NCBI RefSeq assembly: GCF_019145435.1
Contig: NZ_JAHSTS010000003.1
Location: 62,001-126,000 of the forward strand
Source of the DNA: Pseudomonas ekonensis
GTDB lineage: Bacteria > Pseudomonadota > Gammaproteobacteria > Pseudomonadales > Pseudomonadaceae
DNA length: 64,000 nucleotides
Reading direction: 5' to 3'
Shown here: positions 9,610-18,960 of the stretch, in pieces
Layout: each line of letters begins with the position of its first letter
Numbering within the stretch: position 1 is the stretch's first letter
Notes under the pieces: model-generated
The model's input: only the letters and a program-made list of their open reading frames with translations
Databases searched by the model: none
Told to the model about the DNA's origin: nothing
Translations under genes and position numbers: made by a program

Positions 9610-10839
9610 ATGCTTAACGGCCTGTGGCTTGGCTTCTTCATCGTGGCGGCCGTGTCGGCGCTGGCGCAGTGGCTGGTGGGCGGCAACGCCGGGATCTTCG
9701 CGGCGATGGTCGAAAGCATCTTCGCCATGGCCAAGCTGTCGGTCGAGGTCATGGTGCTGCTGTTCGGCACCCTCACCCTGTGGCTGGGCTTCCTGCGCAT
9801 CGCCGAGAAGGCCGGCATCGTCGAATGGCTGGCCAGGGCCCTGGGCCCGCTGTTCCTGCGACTGATGCCGGAAGTGCCGCCGGGCCATCCGGCCATCGGC
9901 CTGATCACCCTCAACTTCGCCGCCAACGGCCTGGGCCTGGACAACGCCGCCACCCCCATCGGCCTCAAGGCCATGAAGGCCCTGCAGGAGCTCAACCCCA
10001 GCGCCACCGTGGCCAGCAACGCGCAGATCCTGTTCCTGGTGCTCAACGCCTCGTCCCTGACCCTGCTGCCGGTCACCATCTTCATGTACCGCGCCCAGCA
10101 AGGCGCGCCGGATCCGACCCTGGTGTTCCTGCCGATCCTGCTGGCCACCAGTTGCTCGACCATCGTCGGCTTTCTCTCGGTGGCGGTCATGCAGCGCCTG
10201 CGCATCTGGGATCCGGTGGTGCTGGCCTACCTGCTGCCCGGCGCACTGATCCTCGGCGGCTTCATGGCATTGCTGGCGACGATGTCCGCCACGGCCTTGG
10301 CCGGATTGTCGTCGATCCTCGGCAACCTGACGTTGTTCGGCTTGATCATGCTGTTTCTGGTGATCGGCGCGCTGCGCAAGGTGAAGGTCTACGAAGCGTT
10401 CGTCGAAGGGGCCAAAGAGGGCTTCGACGTGGCCAAGAACCTGTTGCCGTACCTGGTGGCCATGCTCTGCGCCATCGGCGTGCTGCGGGCTTCCGGAGCG
10501 CTGGACTTCGGCCTCGACGGAATCCGCCATCTGGTGCAGTGGGCCGGCTGGGACACCCGTTTCGTCGATGCGCTGCCGACGGCAATGGTCAAGCCGTTCT
10601 CCGGCAGCGCCGCGCGGGCGATGCTGATCGAGACCATGAAGACCTCCGGCGTGGACAGCTTCCCGGCGCTGGTGGCGGCGACGATCCAGGGCAGCACCGA
10701 GACCACGTTCTACGTGCTGGCGGTGTACTTCGGCGCGGTGGGCATCCAGCGGGCGCGGCACGCGGTGGGGTGTGCGCTGCTGGCGGAGCTGGCCGGCGTG
10801 CTCGGCGCCATCGGCGTGTGCTACTGGTTCTTCGGCTGA
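9610..10839 (+). CDS. Fused SpmA/SpmB-like 'nucleoside recognition' membrane protein
   Basis: A 409-residue polytopic inner-membrane protein with two Gate (nucleoside recognition) domains. The N-terminal half resembles SpmA (TLWLGFLRIAEKAGIVEWLA, LNFAANGLGLDNAATPIGLKAM). The C-terminal half resembles SpmB (AKNLLPYLVAMLCAIGVLRASG, KPFSGSAARAM, IQGSTETTFYVLAVYFG). In sporulating Firmicutes these are separate proteins needed for spore-core dehydration; in proteobacteria the fused form has no settled substrate. A GGGGGGA ribosome site lies 11 nt before ATG 9610. It follows the gltP terminator and is probably its own unit. Confidence 0.85.
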   Translation: MLNGLWLGFFIVAAVSALAQWLVGGNAGIFAAMVESIFAMAKLSVEVMVLLFGTLTLWLGFLRIAEKAGIVEWLARALGPLFLRLMPEVPPGHPAIGLITLNFAANGLGLDNAATPIGLKAMKALQELNPSATVASNAQILFLVLNASSLTLLPVTIFMYRAQQGAPDPTLVFLPILLATSCSTIVGFLSVAVMQRLRIWDPVVLAYLLPGALILGGFMALLATMSATALAGLSSILGNLTLFGLIMLFLVIGALRKVKVYEAFVEGAKEGFDVAKNLLPYLVAMLCAIGVLRASGALDFGLDGIRHLVQWAGWDTRFVDALPTAMVKPFSGSAARAMLIETMKTSGVDSFPALVAATIQGSTETTFYVLAVYFGAVGIQRARHAVGCALLAELAGVLGAIGVCYWFFG

Positions 10840-10879
10840 TCTCCAGCAGGGCTGGCTCCCATAGGGTTCTGTGCGGGGC

Positions 10880-11506
10880 TCAAGGCCGCGGTTGCGATGC
10901 GAATCGCTGGCCTTGCTCCACCGCCCACGCCACCACCTTCGCGGTCAGGCGGTCGCTGGCCTGGCCGAACCCGGCGACCGCCGCCGGCACCTGCACATCG
11001 CGCAGCGGCTGGCGCTCCTCGAAGCGGCGGCTGGCGAGGATGCGCTGGTCGTAGCCGCGCACCAGCAACGCATCCAGGCACACCACGACACTGGCGCCGT
11101 TGCCCTCGTATTCCGTCTGAAACGCTTGCAGGCTGCCGCCCAGTTCCAGGTCCGCCTGGAAGTTGCTGTCGTCGGTGCTCAGCAGCGGCACCCGGCCGTC
11201 GCGCTGAAAGCCGTCGAGCAGGCGGTTGCGCAACAGCACCGGCGCCGGGTCGCTCCAGCGCGAGGCCTTGTAGGTGCTGATCACGTCGCCCTGGGGAATC
11301 ACGGCAATGCCCGGCCGGTTCAGCGCTTCGCTGGCCTGCAGTTTGTTCAGGCGCAGCGACCAGTGCTGGACGGCCGCGGGGCCAGGCGAGGCGGGCACCT
11401 GGGCGGCGGGCAGGCGGTAGACGTCCAGCGGCTCCGGCTTGGGCAGGATCGAACACGAAGCGGCCAGCACGAAACCGGCGAGGAGGGCGAGGCGGGTCGG
11501 CTTCAT
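10880..11506 (-). CDS. ABC-type transport auxiliary lipoprotein (PqiC/ABC_trans_aux family)
   Basis: A 208-residue outer-membrane-type lipoprotein. The signal ends in lipobox LAASC with Cys at residue 18. The mature part (ILPKPEPLDVYRLP ... RPGIAVIPQGDVISTYKASRWSDPAP ... ADLELGGSLQAFQTEY) matches the family paired with MCE transporters such as PqiC/LetC. It probably forms the outer-membrane end of the lipid transport bridge. The start overlaps the MCE gene stop by 4 bp (ATGA), and it is the last gene of the four-gene operon reading leftward from 14400. Confidence 0.88.
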   Translation of the reverse strand: MKPTRLALLAGFVLAASCSILPKPEPLDVYRLPAAQVPASPGPAAVQHWSLRLNKLQASEALNRPGIAVIPQGDVISTYKASRWSDPAPVLLRNRLLDGFQRDGRVPLLSTDDSNFQADLELGGSLQAFQTEYEGNGASVVVCLDALLVRGYDQRILASRRFEERQPLRDVQVPAAVAGFGQASDRLTAKVVAWAVEQGQRFASQPRP

Positions 11507-12441
11507 GGGGTGAATTCCTTGTTCTTGTCGTTGCCCAGCAGGTAACCGCTGGGGTTGGCCTCCAGGCGTTGGGAGATGGCGCGCAGCGAGCTCAGGGTCT
11601 CGCGCAGTTCGCGCACCGCCGGCGCCAGGCCGTTGAGGCCTTGCAGGCCGCTGTCCAGGGAAGTCTGGTTCTTGCTCAGCAGGCCGTTGATCGTGGCGCT
11701 GCTTTGCTCCAGGGATTTCATCGCCTGTTCGGCGCTGCCCAAGGCTTGCTTGCCCTGATCGTTGAGCAGGCCGTTGGCGTTGCGCATCAGCGCCGACGTC
11801 TGTTCGAGCATGCTGCCGGCCTGCTTGCCCACCGCCGCCAGTTGCTGCATGGCCTGGCGCAGGTCGCCGCGCTGGTCGTTGATCGCGCCGGTGGTCTGTT
11901 CCAGGTGAGCGAGGGTGTTGCTGATGCGTTCGACGTTCTGCGCAGAAAACATCTGGTTGGCGTTGTGCAGCAGCTCGTTGACCCCGGTCATCAGGTCGTT
12001 GCTGTCATTGAGCAGGCGGGAGATGGGCGAGGGCGTGGCGACGATGGTCGGCAGATTGCCGTCGTGGCCCTTGAGGTTCGGGCTTTGCGGGGTGCCGCCG
12101 CTGAGCTGGATGATCGACGTGCCGGTGATGCCGGTCAGGGCCAGCTTGGCCAGGGTGTCTTCCTTGATCGGGGTGTCGCCGCCCAGGCGGATCCGCGCCA
12201 GCACCCGGCGCGGATCCTTGGGATCGAGCCGGAGACTGACCACGTCGCCGACCTTGATCCCGCTGTACTGCACCGCGCTGCCCTTGGACAGGCCGCTGAC
12301 CGCCTCGTTGAACACCACTTCATAATCCTTGAACTCGGTGTCGACGCTGGACTTGGCCAAAAACAGGCCGAAGAGCAGGGCGCCCGCCACCACGATCACG
12401 GTGAACAGGCCGATCAGCACATGATGGGCTCGGGTTTCCAT
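11503..12441 (-). CDS. MCE (MlaD-like) lipid-transport protein
   Basis: A 312-residue protein anchored by one N-terminal helix (about residues 8-29, VLIGLFTVIVVAGALLFGLF). One MCE domain follows (about 38-117: YEVVFNEAVSGLSKGSAVQYSGIKVGDV, with LTGITGTSIIQLSGG). The C-terminal 180 residues are predicted helical (AHLEQTTGAINDQRGDLRQ, EQAMKSLEQSSATINGLL) and may form a coiled tunnel, as in longer MCE proteins. It would bind lipids in the periplasm and pass them to or from the MlaE-like permease. The gap to the upstream ATPase gene is 1 bp, so translation is coupled. Confidence 0.93.
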   Translation of the reverse strand: METRAHHVLIGLFTVIVVAGALLFGLFLAKSSVDTEFKDYEVVFNEAVSGLSKGSAVQYSGIKVGDVVSLRLDPKDPRRVLARIRLGGDTPIKEDTLAKLALTGITGTSIIQLSGGTPQSPNLKGHDGNLPTIVATPSPISRLLNDSNDLMTGVNELLHNANQMFSAQNVERISNTLAHLEQTTGAINDQRGDLRQAMQQLAAVGKQAGSMLEQTSALMRNANGLLNDQGKQALGSAEQAMKSLEQSSATINGLLSKNQTSLDSGLQGLNGLAPAVRELRETLSSLRAISQRLEANPSGYLLGNDKNKEFTP

Positions 12442-12442
12442 G

Positions 12443-13246
12443 TCAGACCTCGTTGAGCTGTGAAGCGGCGCCGAGCGCCGAGCGGCCCCGGGGGCCGTGG
12501 AAGTATTCGTGGATCCACGCGTCGTCGGTTTCCGAGACCGCGTCGATCGGCCCGGCCACCAGCACCTTTTTCTGCGCCAGCACCGCCACCCGGTCGGTGA
12601 TGGTGTAGAGCGTGTCCAGGTCGTGGGTCACCAGAAACACGCTCAGCCCCAGGGCGTCGCGCAGGGTCAGGATCAGTTGGTCGAACGCGGCGGCGCCGAT
12701 CGGGTCGAGCCCGGCGGTGGGCTCGTCGAGGAACAGGATGTCCGGATCCAGCGCCAGCGCCCGGGCCAGCGCCGCACGCTTGATCATGCCGCCGGACAGG
12801 GATGCGGGGTACTTGTCCGCCGCCGACAGCGGCAGCCCGGCCAGCGCCAGCTTCACCGCCGCCAGGTGTTCGGCGTCGTCGCGGCTCAGGCCCGCGTGTT
12901 CGATCAGGGGCAGGGCGACGTTCTCGGTCACGGTCAGCGAGGAGAACAGCGCGCCTTTCTGGAACAGCACGCCGAAACGCCGCTCGATCAACGAACGCTC
13001 ATGCTCGGGCAGGCTCGGCAGGTTCTGGCCGAACACCGTGACGTTGCCTTCGCTGGGCCGGCGCAGGCCGACGATGCTGCGCAGCAGCACCGACTTGCCG
13101 CTGCCGGAGCCGCCGACCACGGCCAGGATCTCGCCCTTGTACAGGTCCAGGTCCAGGTGCTCGTGCACGCTCTGGCGGCCGAAACGGTTGCACAGGCCAC
13201 GGACTTCGATCACCGCCTCGGCGGGCGCGCGGGGTGGACGGCTCAC
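12443..13246 (-). CDS. ABC transporter ATPase, MlaF-like
   Basis: A 267-residue cytoplasmic ATPase of the MCE lipid transporter. Walker A is GGSGSGKSVLLRS (about residue 39), the signature is LSGGMIKRAALARALALDPD, Walker B is ILFLDEPTAGLDPIGA, and the switch His is in VTHDLDTL. The MK in place of the usual QQ after LSGG is typical of MlaF. It would power lipid movement by the permease encoded just upstream. Its start overlaps the permease stop by 4 bp (ATGA). Confidence 0.95.
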   Translation of the reverse strand: MSRPPRAPAEAVIEVRGLCNRFGRQSVHEHLDLDLYKGEILAVVGGSGSGKSVLLRSIVGLRRPSEGNVTVFGQNLPSLPEHERSLIERRFGVLFQKGALFSSLTVTENVALPLIEHAGLSRDDAEHLAAVKLALAGLPLSAADKYPASLSGGMIKRAALARALALDPDILFLDEPTAGLDPIGAAAFDQLILTLRDALGLSVFLVTHDLDTLYTITDRVAVLAQKKVLVAGPIDAVSETDDAWIHEYFHGPRGRSALGAASQLNEV

Positions 13247-14400
13247 CAGCTCATCTCCATGAAGAACAGTGCGGCCACCGCATCGAGCACGATGACCACG
13301 AAAATCGACTGCACCACGCTGGAAGTGGTGTGGGCGCCGACCGATTCGGCGCTGCCGCTGACCTTGAAGCCCTCAAGGCAGCCAATTGCCGCGATGATGA
13401 ACGCGAAGACCGGCGCCTTCACCAGCCCCACCAGGAAGTGCTGGACGCCGATGTCGGTCTGCAGCAGGGACAGGAACATCGCCGGGGAAATCCCCAGCGA
13501 CACCGCGCAGACCACGCCGCCGCCGACGATGCCGCAGAGCATCGCCAGGAACGTCAGCATCGGCAGGGCCACCAGCAGCGCCAGCACCCGCGGCACCACC
13601 AGCAGCTCCATCGGGTCGAGCCCGAGGGTGCGGATCGCGTCGATCTCTTCGTTGGCCTTCATCGAACCGATCTGCGCGGTGAAGGCGCTGGCGGTGCGGC
13701 CGGCCATCAGGATCGCGGTCAGCAGCACGCCGAATTCGCGCAGGAAGGAAAACGCCACCAGATCCACGGTGAAGATGCTCGCGCCGAAGCTGGCCAGCAC
13801 CGTTGCCCCGAGGAACGCCACCACGGCGCCCACCAGAAAGGTCAGCAGTGCGACGATGGGCGCGGCGTCGAGGCCGGTCTGCTCGATATGGGCCACCACC
13901 GGGGTGATCCGCCAGCGCTTGGGCCTAAGCAGGCTGCGGGCGATGGTCTCCAGGATCAGGCCGATGAAGCCCAGCAGTTGCAGGGTGTCTTGCCAGACCG
14001 TGTCCACCGCGCGGCCGATGCGGGTCAGCAGTTGCACGCTGACGCTGATTTCCGGTTCCTTGACCGGCACGCAGAAGTCGGTCAGCGAGCGGTACACGGT
14101 CTGCAGCAGCGCACGGTCGGCGGCGCAAAGGGTGCAGTCGGGGTGTTCGGCGGACTGGCCCAGGCGTTCGGAACCGAGCAGTTCCACCAGCAGCGAGGCG
14201 CCGGCGGTGTCAAGGGCGCCGAGGCCGTTGAGGTCGATGGGGGTGTCGGCGCCGTACTGGCCGCGCAGCGTTCGGCAAAGGTGCTTGAGCCCGGCGTAGT
14301 GGGCCAGCGTCCAGTCGCCCGTGACCCGCAGGCGGGCAGGGGTGAGCGTGGTGTCCAGCCGGGCATTGCCGGCCATCGGGCTGCTGGTCATAGGCTCCAT
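13243..14400 (-). CDS. MlaE-like permease with N-terminal STAS (MlaB-like) domain
   Basis: A 385-residue inner-membrane permease. Residues about 18-110 form a STAS domain (ARLRVTGDWTLAHYAGL, IDLNGLGALDTAGASLLVELL). The rest is the MlaE/YrbE permease: TFLVGAVVAFLGATVLASFG, FLREFGVLLTAILMAGRTASAFTAQIGSMKANEEIDAIRTLGLDPMELLVVPR, and C-terminal helices. In the canonical Mla system the STAS protein MlaB is separate; here it is fused. It is the first gene of the operon. The E-x-D-A-hhhhG segment is the coupling helix that contacts the ATPase. The transported lipid is unknown. Confidence 0.94.
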   Translation of the reverse strand: MEPMTSSPMAGNARLDTTLTPARLRVTGDWTLAHYAGLKHLCRTLRGQYGADTPIDLNGLGALDTAGASLLVELLGSERLGQSAEHPDCTLCAADRALLQTVYRSLTDFCVPVKEPEISVSVQLLTRIGRAVDTVWQDTLQLLGFIGLILETIARSLLRPKRWRITPVVAHIEQTGLDAAPIVALLTFLVGAVVAFLGATVLASFGASIFTVDLVAFSFLREFGVLLTAILMAGRTASAFTAQIGSMKANEEIDAIRTLGLDPMELLVVPRVLALLVALPMLTFLAMLCGIVGGGVVCAVSLGISPAMFLSLLQTDIGVQHFLVGLVKAPVFAFIIAAIGCLEGFKVSGSAESVGAHTTSSVVQSIFVVIVLDAVAALFFMEMSW

Positions 14401-14445
14401 GCGTGTGCGGCTGTTACGGGAACCTACGTAATAGCACGAACCCGA

Positions 14446-15474
14446 TTACTTTTCTTTGGCCGGTGTGCTGCCCGGGACGCTGAAACGCAGCACGCCGATC
14501 ATCTGACCGTCCTCGGTCAACACCCGCACCTGCCATTTGCCCGTCGGGTCGGCCGGGAAGTTCTGCTTGTGCGTCCACGCCCGGTAGCCTTCCTTGCGCC
14601 CGCCGTGGATGTCGAGGGCGATGCGGTCGACCTCTTTGCCGTTGAACTGCCACACGTGCCAGATCCGCTCGTCCAGCCCCCGCGGCGCGTTGATCGCGGT
14701 GTAGGCGTAGAGCCCGCCGTTGCGGATCTGTTCGACGCTGACCTCTTCGAGGCTGTCGCCGGGGGTGCGGTCCTGCAGTTGGGTGCTGATCGCCACGTCC
14801 GTCATCCACAGCGTCGCCGGCGGCACCCACGAACGCAGCACCCAGCCGACGGCGCCGATGCCCAGGGTGATGCTGAGGATGGCCAGCGCGTTGCGCACGG
14901 TGCGGATCGGGAAGATCGACGCCAGGCTGGGGAACGACAGCGCCACGGCGATGCCCAGGGCCCATTTGAAGCTCTGCGAGGTGGTCAGGTGCAGGATCAC
15001 TGGCAGCGCGGTGAGGAGGGCGGCGAACAGGGTCAGGGTGTGCAGCGCCAGAAACGCCCAGCGCCGCCGCGCCAGCCATTTGTAGTAGAGCGGGTCGGTG
15101 ATCGAAATGAACGCGGCGATGCCCAGCAGGCCGGTGAACACCAGTTGGCCGCTGTTCCAGGTCGTGGTGATGAAGAAGAACGGCAGGACGAAGAACAGGC
15201 TTTCCTGGTGGATCATCTGCGTGGCGTAGCGCAGCAGCGGCTCGGGGATCTCGCGCTTGAAGATCCGGGTGAACAGTTGGGTGAGGCTGTTTTCCAGCAT
15301 CAGCCAGATCCAGCTCAGCAGCATGATCGTGGCGATCCAGCTGGCCAGCCCTTGCTGGCGGTCCACCAGGATGAAACTGCCGGCCCCCGAGATGAAACCG
15401 CCGAGCGCAATGACCCCGGGATAGCGCTTCATCAGTTCGAGGATGCGCTGGATCAGTTGGGTCAGTTTGAGCAT
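14446..15474 (-). CDS. DUF5924/DUF2914 membrane protein
   Basis: A 342-residue protein. The N-terminal two thirds contain about seven hydrophobic segments (FISGAGSFILVD, TIMLLSWIWLMLENSL, LFFVLPFFFITTTW, LVFTGLLGIAAFISI, FLALHTLTLFAALLTALPVIL and others). The last 110 residues are soluble and rich in beta structure (NAPRGLDERIWHVWQFNGKEVDRIALDIHGGRKEGYR, TGKWQVRVLTEDGQMIG), like DUF2914. No catalytic motif is visible and the function is unknown. It lies 45 bp upstream of the MCE operon on the same strand and may be cotranscribed with it. Confidence 0.8.
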   Translation of the reverse strand: MLKLTQLIQRILELMKRYPGVIALGGFISGAGSFILVDRQQGLASWIATIMLLSWIWLMLENSLTQLFTRIFKREIPEPLLRYATQMIHQESLFFVLPFFFITTTWNSGQLVFTGLLGIAAFISITDPLYYKWLARRRWAFLALHTLTLFAALLTALPVILHLTTSQSFKWALGIAVALSFPSLASIFPIRTVRNALAILSITLGIGAVGWVLRSWVPPATLWMTDVAISTQLQDRTPGDSLEEVSVEQIRNGGLYAYTAINAPRGLDERIWHVWQFNGKEVDRIALDIHGGRKEGYRAWTHKQNFPADPTGKWQVRVLTEDGQMIGVLRFSVPGSTPAKEK

Positions 15475-15591
15475 GGGGGCGGTTCGCGGCGGTCGAGGAA
15501 AAAACTGCGACAGAGTACCGCCCGCCGGGCGCCGTGGCGAGGCTGCCGATCAGTAAAATCAGCGGACAGGCCCCTGTGGGAGCCAACAGCT

Positions 15592-16980
15592 TCAGGGGTT
15601 GTCAGGTTTTCGGTGGCGAAGGCGCCAGCCCAGCACGATCAGCAGCAGGGCGCCCAGGCCGCCGCCCAGCAGCCATAGCACCTGGTCGTCGCCGAGCAGC
15701 GGCTTCTCGATCCGCAGGTAGCCCGGCTGCAGCAGCAGTTCGCGCATGGCCTTGTTCGCCTCCTCCAGCGTCACCCCTTGCAGTTCCCGGGCAGGGTCGG
15801 CGAAGCGGCCGTCCTCGTAGTCGCCCAGGGCGCTCCAGTAATAGTCCGCCAGCGCGCTGTTGCCCTGCACGGCCCAGGCCTGGTGGGCGATGGCCGCCTG
15901 CTTGAGGCGGGCGAAGGTGTCGGGGTCGAGGCCGTCCCTGAGCAGGTCGGCCTTGAGCCCCTCCAATTCGCGCTCGGCCCGGGCGATGTCGTCGCGGTCC
16001 ACATCGGCGTTGAGGCTCATGAAGCCGACGCCGCCGAACACCTCGCGTTCGGCCCACGGGCCGTAGGACAGCGCGTGGCCCAGGCGCAAGCGGCGGTAGA
16101 GCGCCCAGTCCAGGTAGTCCTTGAGCAGGTCGAAGGTTTCGTCGTACTGGTCGTCCAGCACCGGTTCGGGCACCAGCCAGTGCAGCTTGGCGCCGTTGCC
16201 GATGAAGCCGCGCATCAGCGTGCGCTCGTGGGCGGCGCTGCTGCTGATGTCCGGCAGCGTCCGGTGCTCGCTGGGGTCGACCGCCTCAAGCGCGCCCCAG
16301 GCCCGTTCCAGATAGGCCGGCAGCAGCCGGTCGAGCTCGCCGACCACGATCAGGGTCATGTTGTTGGGCGCGTACCAGGCCTTGCGCACCTTCTCCAGCT
16401 GCTCGCGGGTCAGGCCGTCGACTTCGGCCCGCTGCGGGCATTTGAGCCCCAGTTCCACCGCCAGTTGATTGCTCGCGCTGTGGCCCAGGTCCTGACGGTC
16501 GAGCCAGCGCCGCAGGTGCGTGTAGTGGCCGCCGTCCTCGCGCTCGACCACGCGCTTGGCGGCATTGATCGCGTTGTCGTCGATGCGCGTGCGGGTCAGC
16601 AGATCCAGCAGCAGGTCGAGCACCTTGCGCTGGTTCTTCGCCGGCGCCTCGATGACGAACGTGGTGTCGGCGTTGCTGGTGAAGGCGTTCCATTCCCCGC
16701 CCAAGGCTTGCATGCGCTCCTCGAGGCCCCCTTCGCCGGTGGCGTCGGTGCCGCTGAACAGCAGGTGTTCGAGCAGGTGCGGCAGTTCCTTTTCGTCGCA
16801 GCCGAAGTCGTCGATGCCGACCCCGACCACCAGCCGGATCGCCACATGCCCGCGCTCGGCGCCGGGCTTGAGCAGCACCTGCAGGCCGTTGGGCAGGGCA
16901 TAGCCTTCGACCTGGAAGCGATCCAGGGCCAGGGCGGGCAGGGAACCGAGCAGCAGGCAGGCGAACAGCAGGCGACGCAT
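15592..16980 (-). CDS. Periplasmic M16-family zinc metallopeptidase with C-terminal anchor
   Basis: A 462-residue insulinase/pitrilysin-type protease. I start at ATG 16980, which begins a signal peptide (MRRLLFACLLLGSLPALA); the longer in-frame extension to 17067 is not signal-like. The zinc motif HxxEH is present as HLLEH, with the downstream Glu expected in the following helix. The second (inactive) M16 domain contains GNGAKLHWLVPEP. A transmembrane helix near the C-terminus (LWLLGGGLGALLLIVLGWRL) followed by basic residues is unusual for this family and suggests membrane tethering. Substrate unknown. Confidence 0.88.
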   Translation of the reverse strand: MRRLLFACLLLGSLPALALDRFQVEGYALPNGLQVLLKPGAERGHVAIRLVVGVGIDDFGCDEKELPHLLEHLLFSGTDATGEGGLEERMQALGGEWNAFTSNADTTFVIEAPAKNQRKVLDLLLDLLTRTRIDDNAINAAKRVVEREDGGHYTHLRRWLDRQDLGHSASNQLAVELGLKCPQRAEVDGLTREQLEKVRKAWYAPNNMTLIVVGELDRLLPAYLERAWGALEAVDPSEHRTLPDISSSAAHERTLMRGFIGNGAKLHWLVPEPVLDDQYDETFDLLKDYLDWALYRRLRLGHALSYGPWAEREVFGGVGFMSLNADVDRDDIARAERELEGLKADLLRDGLDPDTFARLKQAAIAHQAWAVQGNSALADYYWSALGDYEDGRFADPARELQGVTLEEANKAMRELLLQPGYLRIEKPLLGDDQVLWLLGGGLGALLLIVLGWRLRHRKPDNP

Positions 16981-17124
16981 AACGAGTTTCCGTACGGCTG
17001 AAAGGGGAATCCGGGGTGCCTGCAAGGCCCTCATCGCCAGCAGGCCGGCTCCCGCCGGGGAATGCATTCAGATGAGGGCCTGAAGGCCGGATCACTGTAA
17101 CTGACTGGCCACGGTTGCAGACGT

Positions 17125-18783
17125 TCAAGGCGAATGCGTGATGTCCGTCATGTCGTCCGCCGCCAGTGCGCCGGTGTCCGACGTCTCCAGTACCACATAG
17201 GCGCTGCCGCAGAACAGTGAATTGAGCCGTTTCATGTCCGCGATCAGTTCCAGGTGCAGCGAACTGGTTTCGATGCTCTGCACGATCTTGCGCTGCAGGC
17301 GGCTGACATGGGCGTGGGCCAGGCGCCGCTCCTGGGCGCGGAACCGGCGCTTCTCCCGCAGCAGCTGGCGCGCGCTTTCCTTGTCGCCGCTGAGGAACAC
17401 CGACAGGCCCAGCCGCAGGTTGGCGATCAGCTGGGCGTGCAGCCCGGCCAGTTCCTCCAGCCCGTCCTCGGAAAACGACCGGCGCTGGGACGTCTTCTGT
17501 TGCTGCACCTTGCGCAGCATGCGTTCGATCAGGTCGGCGGCCAGTTTGAGGTTGATCGCCAGTTCGATGATTTCCGCCCAGCGCCGGCTGTCCTGTTCGC
17601 CCAGGTCCTCCCGGGGCATCTGCGCCAGGTACAGCTTGATCGCGCTGTACAGCGCCTCGACGTCATCGGTCAGCCGGCGCACTTCCTGGGTCACGGCGGT
17701 CTGCTTGCCGCGCAGCGCATCGAGGGCGGCGTCGAGCATGTTGTCGATCAGGTCGCCCATGCGCAGGGTTTCCCGGGCGGCGTTGGCCAGGGCCAGGCTC
17801 GGCGTGGTCAGCGCCGTCGGATCGAGGTGGCGGGGCCGGGCGGTGCCGTTGGCCTGTTCGCGCTCCGGCAGCAGCCAGGCGCACAGCCGCGCCATGGGCC
17901 CGACGCTGGGCAACAGCACCAGGCAACGCACGGTGTTGTAGAGCAGGTGGAAGCCGATGACCATTTCCTGGGCGCTGAAATCCAGGCTGTCCAGCCAGTG
18001 CACCAACGGGTCGAGCACCGGAATGATCAGCAGCAGCCCGATCAGCTTGTACAGCAGGCTGCCCAGCGCCACTTGCCGGCCGGCGGCGTTCTGCATGCTG
18101 GCGCTCATGAACGCCAGCACGCCGCTGCCGATGTTGGCGCCGATCACCAGGCCGATGGCCACCGGCAGGCTGATCACGTTGGCGCCGGCCAGGGTCGCGG
18201 TCAGCAGCACGGCGGCGAGGCTGGAGTAGGAAACCATCGCGAACAGGGCACCGACCAGGGCGTCGAGCAGGATATCGCCGGTCAGCGAGGCGAAGATCAC
18301 TTTCACCCCTTTGGCGTGGGTGATCGGCGTGGCCGCCTCGACGATCAGCTGCAGCGCCAGAATGATCAGCCCCAGGCCGATGGCGACCCGGCCCATCTGG
18401 CCCAGCCGCGTCTGCTTGCGCGACAGGAAGAAAATCACCCCGATGAAGATCAGCAGCGGCGACAGCCACGACAGGTCGAAGGTCAGCACCCGCGCCATCA
18501 GCGCCGTACCGACGTCGGCGCCGAGCATGGTGGCCAGGGCCGGGGTCAGCGCCATCAGGCCCTGGCCGACGAACGAGGTGACGAGCATGGCGGTGGCGTT
18601 GCTGCTCTGCACCATCGCGGTCACGACGATGCCGGCGATGAAGGCCAGCCAGCGCTTGGACATGTTCTGGCCGATGACGTGGCGCAGGTTGGAGCCGTAG
18701 ACCCGCAGGATCCCGGTGCGGACGATGTGCGTGCCCCAGATCAGCAGGGCCACGGCGGAGAGCAGATTGAGCAGGGTGAGCAT
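17125..18783 (-). CDS. Na/Pi cotransporter family protein with PhoU-like domain
   Basis: A 552-residue protein. The N-terminal half has repeated Na/Pi-cotransport units with the QSS signature (MVQSSNATAMLVTSF) and a second GALFAMVSYSSLAAVLLTATLAG unit. The C-terminal half is cytoplasmic and helical, PhoU-like (RMGDLIDNMLDAALDALRGK, ELAINLKLAADLIERMLRKV). It is probably a sodium-coupled phosphate (or related anion) transporter, possibly exporting phosphate. No neighbouring phosphate genes are present, so physiology cannot be fixed from context. Confidence 0.9.
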   Translation of the reverse strand: MLTLLNLLSAVALLIWGTHIVRTGILRVYGSNLRHVIGQNMSKRWLAFIAGIVVTAMVQSSNATAMLVTSFVGQGLMALTPALATMLGADVGTALMARVLTFDLSWLSPLLIFIGVIFFLSRKQTRLGQMGRVAIGLGLIILALQLIVEAATPITHAKGVKVIFASLTGDILLDALVGALFAMVSYSSLAAVLLTATLAGANVISLPVAIGLVIGANIGSGVLAFMSASMQNAAGRQVALGSLLYKLIGLLLIIPVLDPLVHWLDSLDFSAQEMVIGFHLLYNTVRCLVLLPSVGPMARLCAWLLPEREQANGTARPRHLDPTALTTPSLALANAARETLRMGDLIDNMLDAALDALRGKQTAVTQEVRRLTDDVEALYSAIKLYLAQMPREDLGEQDSRRWAEIIELAINLKLAADLIERMLRKVQQQKTSQRRSFSEDGLEELAGLHAQLIANLRLGLSVFLSGDKESARQLLREKRRFRAQERRLAHAHVSRLQRKIVQSIETSSLHLELIADMKRLNSLFCGSAYVVLETSDTGALAADDMTDITHSP

Positions 18784-18960
18784 TGCAGGCCCCCTGTGAA
18801 GACAGCGCCCCAGAGGGGCAAGTGGACGGTGCCGCGCGTTTTCTACGAGTTGTATTTAAGCTGTAGTCGGCTAACGGTCTGGGCGCCAGCATCGCACAGC
18901 CCAAGCGTCGATTGAAACAAAAGCGTCATGAAACCCGAACCAAGCCCCACCGCAAAAACG

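Noticed and set aside
12612..15678. Overlapping + strand ORFs opposite the MCE operon and the DUF5924 gene
   Set aside because: Shadow frames of minus-strand genes with convincing motifs.
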